In this document: in pieces, positions 4,937-7,419 of the stretch
Position numbering within the stretch: the stretch's first letter is position 1
How the letters are laid out: every line of letters starts with the position of its first letter
DNA from: an uncultured Clostridia bacterium
Lineage (GTDB): Bacteria > Bacillota > Clostridia > UMGS1883
Assembly: GCA_947630525.1 (NCBI GenBank)
Contig: CANRHW010000075.1
Span: 1-7,419 of the forward strand
Length of the DNA stretch: 7,419 nt
Direction of reading: 5' to 3'
Translations under genes and position numbers: made by a program
Notes under the pieces: model-generated
What the model was told of the DNA's origin: nothing
Databases searched by the model: none
What the model saw: only the letters and a program-made list of their open reading frames with translations

Positions 4937-5803
4937 ATGAAAGCGAAGGTTTATTTTACAAAAGAAATATCTCCGGAAAAAATTTTGGAGATGTATAAGC
5001 GGCTCGACGTCCGGCTCCCCGGCAAGGTGGCGGTCAAGGTTCATTCCGGCGAGGCGGGAAATCAGAATTTTCTTCGGCCGCAGCTTTGGAAACCTGTGGT
5101 CGATTACGTGAGCGGCACCGTGGTGGAATGCAATACCGCCTATGATGGGGAGCGCGACACCACCGAAAAGCATTTGCGCACCATAGCTTTCCACGGATGG
5201 AACGAATGCTTTGATTTTGATTTGATGGACGCCGAAGGCCCGGACATGGAATTAGATATACCGGGCGGCAAAGTGATAAAGAAAAACTATGTGGGCAAAA
5301 ATCTTGCCAAATATGACTCGTTTTTAGTGCTTTCGCACTTCAAGGGCCATCCCATGGGCGGTTTCGGCGGGGCGCTTAAACAGCTTTCGATAGGCACGGC
5401 TTCATCCTTTGGCAAGGCCTATATCCATGGGGCGGGAGAGCCGGACAAGATATGGTCCTCCGATCACGACCGCTTCCTGGAGTCCATGGCCGACGCCGCG
5501 TCCTCCGTTGTGGATTATTTTAAGGGCAACTCGGCATATATAAATGTAATGATGAATATGTCCGTGGATTGCGATTGCTGCTCTGTGGCCGAGGACCCCT
5601 GTATGAGCGACATCGGCATTTTGGCGTCGCTTGACCCGGTGGCCATCGACCGGGCCTGCCTTGACCTGGTCTATGCCGCTAAGGACGATCCCGGCCAAGC
5701 GCACTTGTTAGAGCGCATTGAAAGCCGCAACGGCGCACACACCGTTTACGCCGCCGCCGCCCTTGGCGTTGGCAGTCTGGATTATGAGCTCATAGAGGTG
5801 TAG
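4937..5803 (+). CDS. DUF362 domain protein, short form without ferredoxin domain
   Basis: This 288-residue cytoplasmic protein (no signal peptide) belongs to the DUF362 family, whose biochemical role is not firmly established. Family-typical segments include VAVKVHSGEAGNQNFLRP (31-48), NTAYDGERD (66-74), HFKGHPMGGFGGALKQLSIG (134-153), the cysteine motif DCDCC (211-215), DIGILASLDPVAID (225-238) and ERIESRNGAHT (259-269), followed by AALGVGS. The conserved His, Asp and Cys residues suggest metal binding (inference). Many relatives carry an inserted 4Fe-4S ferredoxin segment, and no CxxCxxC clusters are present here. I chose ATG 4937 because GGAGG (4926-4930) lies 6 bases upstream. The earlier ATG at 4895 overlaps the -10 region. 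Its TAG stop shares its last two bases with the terminal inverted repeat of the element that follows. It converges on ftsH, with no functional link evident. Confidence 0.88.
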   Translation: MKAKVYFTKEISPEKILEMYKRLDVRLPGKVAVKVHSGEAGNQNFLRPQLWKPVVDYVSGTVVECNTAYDGERDTTEKHLRTIAFHGWNECFDFDLMDAEGPDMELDIPGGKVIKKNYVGKNLAKYDSFLVLSHFKGHPMGGFGGALKQLSIGTASSFGKAYIHGAGEPDKIWSSDHDRFLESMADAASSVVDYFKGNSAYINVMMNMSVDCDCCSVAEDPCMSDIGILASLDPVAIDRACLDLVYAAKDDPGQAHLLERIESRNGAHTVYAAAALGVGSLDYELIEV

Positions 5804-5828
5804 GGGCTGTAAAAAGTCGCGCAGACCG
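5802..5828 (+). repeat. left terminal inverted repeat
   Basis: It begins AGGGGCTGTAAAAAGTCGCG and continues to 5828. Compared with the reverse complement of 6129-6156 it has one missing A and two transitions, so 25 of 28 positions match. Its first two bases complete the TAG stop codon of DUF362. Confidence 0.85.
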
Positions 5829-5833
5829 TTCAA

Positions 5834-5846
5834 GGGGCTGAAAGTC
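5834..5846 (+). repeat. internal partial copy of the terminal repeat
   Basis: GGGGCTGAAAGTC repeats the end sequence at 5803-5818 in the same orientation, lacking three bases of its TAAAAA segment. Such sub-terminal iteration is common in transposon ends, where it can be an additional transposase site. Confidence 0.5.
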
Positions 5847-5907
5847 TTAATTTAATGCAAATTTATGTACTGAAAAATTATAAAATAAATAAAATAATAA
5901 ATTAATG

Positions 5908-5946
5908 AAGAAAATTCGCCCTTACGAGCGAATTTTCTTATTTTTT
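5908..5946 (+). terminator. intrinsic terminator, probably for DUF362
   Basis: A perfect 12-base stem (AAGAAAATTCGC at 5908-5919 with its complement at 5928-5939) encloses an 8-base loop and is followed by a six-T tract (5941-5946). It suits plus-strand transcripts from DUF362. On the minus strand the following sequence is AT-rich but not a clean T-run, so termination of ftsH there would be weaker. Confidence 0.85.
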
Positions 5947-5983
5947 ATGCCCTTGAACTACGAACGAAAATAACCCTCGGCGA

Positions 5984-6014
5984 CGTCGGGGCAAAGCCTG
6001 TCTTTGCTCCGACG
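5984..6014. repeat. 13-base hairpin inside the element
   Basis: CGTCGGGGCAAAG (5984-5996) pairs with CTTTGCTCCGACG (6002-6014), with a single G-T wobble, around a 5-base loop. On the plus strand CTTTTT follows immediately, so it could also terminate plus-strand transcription. A second small hairpin (6015-6021 with 6026-6032) abuts it. Confidence 0.7.
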
Positions 6015-6063
6015 CTTTTTCCTAAGAAAAAGGTCTTGCTGCCAACCTTTTGCGAGTTGGGCC

Positions 6064-6092
6064 CCCCACAAACAACTTTGTTGTTTGTGGGG
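6064..6092. repeat. perfect 13-base hairpin inside the element
   Basis: CCCCACAAACAAC (6064-6076) and its exact complement (6080-6092) leave only a three-base TTT loop. It lies directly before an AAAGGAGG motif. There is no adjacent gene on either strand for it to serve other than the distant ends of DUF362 and ftsH. Confidence 0.75.
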
Positions 6093-6098
6093 AAAGGA

Positions 6099-6123
6099 GG
6101 AACAGCGATGTAACGCTTGTTCC
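6099..6123. repeat. bulged hairpin enclosing a start-stop codon pair
   Basis: GGAACA plus GCG (6099-6107) pairs with CGC plus TGTTCC (6114-6123), with one bulged T. The 6-base loop is exactly ATGTAA, a start codon followed by a stop, 7 bases after AAAGGAGG (6093-6100). Confidence 0.5.
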
Positions 6124-6128
6124 GACGC

Positions 6129-6156
6129 CGATCTACGCGACTTTTTTACAGCCCCT
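6129..6156 (-). repeat. right terminal inverted repeat
   Basis: On the minus strand it begins AGGGGCTGTAAAAAAGTCGC, mirroring the left end at 5802. Its outermost base is the last base of the ftsH TGA stop codon. In a minus-strand RNA the two substitutions relative to the left end become G-U pairs, so the long-range stem is preserved on that strand. Confidence 0.85.
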
Positions 6157-7419
6157 CAAAGTCGAAACTCTTCGTCCTTGGTGAAGGCCTTTTCAAACTC
6201 GTCTCCGTCCAGCTTTTCATGCTCCATAAGAGCCTGCGCCACGTTTTCAAGCTTGGTCATATTGTCGCGGAGCAGCTGCTCGCAGCGATGGTAACATTCG
6301 TCTATGATACGCTTTATCTCCGCGTCGATTTGGGCGGCCACAGCCTCGCTGTAGTTGCGGCCCTCGCTGAAGTCGCGGCCAAGGAATACATTGTGGTTGC
6401 CGTCGTTGAAGCTCACATAACCCAGCTTTTCGCTCATGCCGTACTGCATCACCATCTTGCGCGCGGTGTTTGTGGCCTGGGTGAGATCGCTGGAAGCGCC
6501 GGTGTTAATCTCGCCGAACAGTATTTTTTCCGACGCGCGGCCTGCCAGCATAACGGTTATGTTGTCAAGCATGGTCTGTTCGTTGATGTAGGACTTATCC
6601 TGGTCGGGCAGGTTGAGAGTGAAGCCCCCGGCCCGTCCGCGTGGGATGATAGAAACCTGGTGTACCGGATCCTGAGTGGGCAGCAGCCGCGTGATGACGG
6701 CGTGGCCCGCCTCATGATAGGCGGTTTGTTTTTTATCCTTTTCCGTGTGCTTGCTGGATTTTTTCTCGGGCCCGATAACGGTTTTCAGCATTGCCTCGTC
6801 CATTTCGGCCATGGTTATTTTTGCCTTGCCGGCCCGAGCAGCCAGTATTGCCGCCTCGTTAAGAAGATTTTCAAGATCCGCGCCAGTAAAGCCGTAAGTG
6901 GTTTTTGCGATTTTTTCAAGCGAAACGCTTTCCTCGTCAATGGGCTTGTTTTTGGAATGAACTTTGAGTATGGCTTCGCGGCCCTTTTGGTCGGGATAGT
7001 TGACCACTACCTGACGGTCGAAGCGGCCTGGACGGAGCAGGGCCGGGTCAAGAATGTCGGGACGGTTGGTGGCTGCTATCATTATTATGCCCTCGTTGGG
7101 CGCGAAGCCGTCCATTTCAACCAAAAGCTGGTTCAGGGTCTGCTCGCGCTCGTCATGACCGCCGCCCAGGCCCGCGCCCCTCTGGCGGCCAACGGCGTCT
7201 ATCTCGTCGATAAAGATTATGGCGGGCAGAGATTTTCTGGCCTGCTCAAAAAGGTCGCGGACGCGGCTGGCGCCAACGCCGACAAACATTTCAACAAAAT
7301 CTGAGCCGGAAATGGAGAAGAAAGGCACTTTGGCCTCGCCGGCAATGGCTTTGGCCAGCAGGGTCTTGCCGGTGCCGGGAGGGCCCACCAGCAGCACGCC
7401 CTTGGGGATGCGGGCGCCA
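6156..7419 (-). CDS. ftsH: ATP-dependent zinc metalloprotease FtsH (N-terminal part outside window)
   Basis: FtsH is a membrane-anchored hexameric AAA+ protease that degrades misfolded membrane proteins and selected regulators. The visible 420 residues begin inside the AAA domain at GARIPKG, so the N-terminal membrane segments and the true start lie to the right. Counting from the Met/Val codon at 7397: Walker A GPPGTGKT (5-12), pore segment around MFVGVGA (37-43), Walker B IIFIDE (60-65), the second region of homology ATNRPD to RPGRFD (109-127) with arginine fingers R122 and R125, the zinc motif HEAGH (228-232) and the likely third ligand Asp304 in ASSDLTQATNTAR. All key residues are present, so the protease should be active. 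The C-terminal tail after the last helix is short (EFEKAFTKDEEFRL). The stop codon abuts the right inverted repeat of the inserted element. It converges with DUF362. Confidence 0.97.
   Translation of the reverse strand, partial: GARIPKGVLLVGPPGTGKTLLAKAIAGEAKVPFFSISGSDFVEMFVGVGASRVRDLFEQARKSLPAIIFIDEIDAVGRQRGAGLGGGHDEREQTLNQLLVEMDGFAPNEGIIMIAATNRPDILDPALLRPGRFDRQVVVNYPDQKGREAILKVHSKNKPIDEESVSLEKIAKTTYGFTGADLENLLNEAAILAARAGKAKITMAEMDEAMLKTVIGPEKKSSKHTEKDKKQTAYHEAGHAVITRLLPTQDPVHQVSIIPRGRAGGFTLNLPDQDKSYINEQTMLDNITVMLAGRASEKILFGEINTGASSDLTQATNTARKMVMQYGMSEKLGYVSFNDGNHNVFLGRDFSEGRNYSEAVAAQIDAEIKRIIDECYHRCEQLLRDNMTKLENVAQALMEHEKLDGDEFEKAFTKDEEFRL

Larger units (their letters stand above)
5828..5958. 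repeat. nested inverted repeat around the terminator
   Basis: GTTCAAGGG (5828-5836) and CCCTTGAAC (5950-5958) are perfect 9-base inverted repeats enclosing the AT-rich left half of the element with the terminator hairpin at its centre. The left arm starts exactly where the terminal repeat ends. Confidence 0.55.
5802..6156. mobile_element. candidate MITE-like element between DUF362 and ftsH
   Basis: This 355-base segment is bounded by near-perfect terminal inverted repeats (5802-5828 and 6129-6156). It has no coding frame of note and holds a terminator, a partial third copy of the end sequence and at least three further hairpins. The gene-free space between DUF362 and ftsH is this element almost exactly. 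No transposase is encoded, so if mobile it would depend on one elsewhere. The GGGGCTGT start resembles ends of some IS1182-type insertion sequences, from memory. I see no target-site duplication in the immediate flanks. Alternatives are a large folded 3'-end RNA shared by two convergent genes, or another interspersed repeat family. Confidence 0.55.

Noticed and set aside
5802..6156. Retron-type or group II intron RNA
   Set aside because: Paired ends and hairpins suggested it, but there is no reverse transcriptase gene nearby and I see no intron domain V motif.
5795..6165. Target-site duplication around the inverted-repeat element
   Set aside because: Bases directly outside the repeats (GGTGT on the left, CAAAG on the right) do not match for either choice of boundary.
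6117..7304. Long plus-strand open frame (395 codons) opposite ftsH
   Set aside because: It is antisense to a gene with intact AAA+ and zinc protease motifs. Its translation shows no domain, and it has no promoter or convincing ribosome binding site. Long mirror frames are common opposite GC-rich codons.

Overview
The window looks like chromosomal DNA from a low-to-moderate GC Gram-positive bacterium of the class Clostridia, probably an uncultured gut-type lineage (inference). The grounds are AGGAGG-type ribosome binding sites before nearly every gene, sigma-A promoters with 17-base spacers, the rplM-rpsI pair, an FtsH of Firmicutes type, a short DUF362 protein, and BspA-like leucine-rich repeat (LRR) and SLH-like secreted proteins.

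Layout. Positions 1-3626 hold four minus-strand genes in a row, all encoding proteins predicted to be membrane-bound or exported. In transcription order they are an orphan membrane-anchored protein (3626-3027), a secreted protein with SLH-like segments and a BamE/SmpA-like tail (2819-1872), a secreted BspA-type LRR protein (1751-249), and the first 58 codons of a small hydrophobic membrane protein that runs off the left edge (175-1). A very good minus-strand promoter (3672-3700) precedes the first of these. The two large gaps between them contain related 25-base GC-rich repeats in an otherwise AT-rich background.

Divergently, positions 3818-4808 form a compact ribosomal-protein operon: an UP-like AT element, a perfect TTGACA/TATAAT promoter, rplM (L13), rpsI (S9) and an intrinsic terminator. 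DUF362 (4937-5803) follows with its own promoter. It converges on ftsH (6156 to beyond 7419, minus strand), whose N-terminal part lies outside the window.

The most unusual part is the 352-base stretch between DUF362 and ftsH. It is bounded by near-perfect 27/28-base terminal inverted repeats whose outer ends coincide with the stop codons of both genes. Inside are an iterated partial copy of the repeat, a terminator, several strong hairpins and a start-stop mini-ORF. It looks like a MITE-type (transposase-less) element or a related interspersed repeat inserted exactly between two convergent genes. No complete defence system, CRISPR array, tRNA or rRNA is visible.
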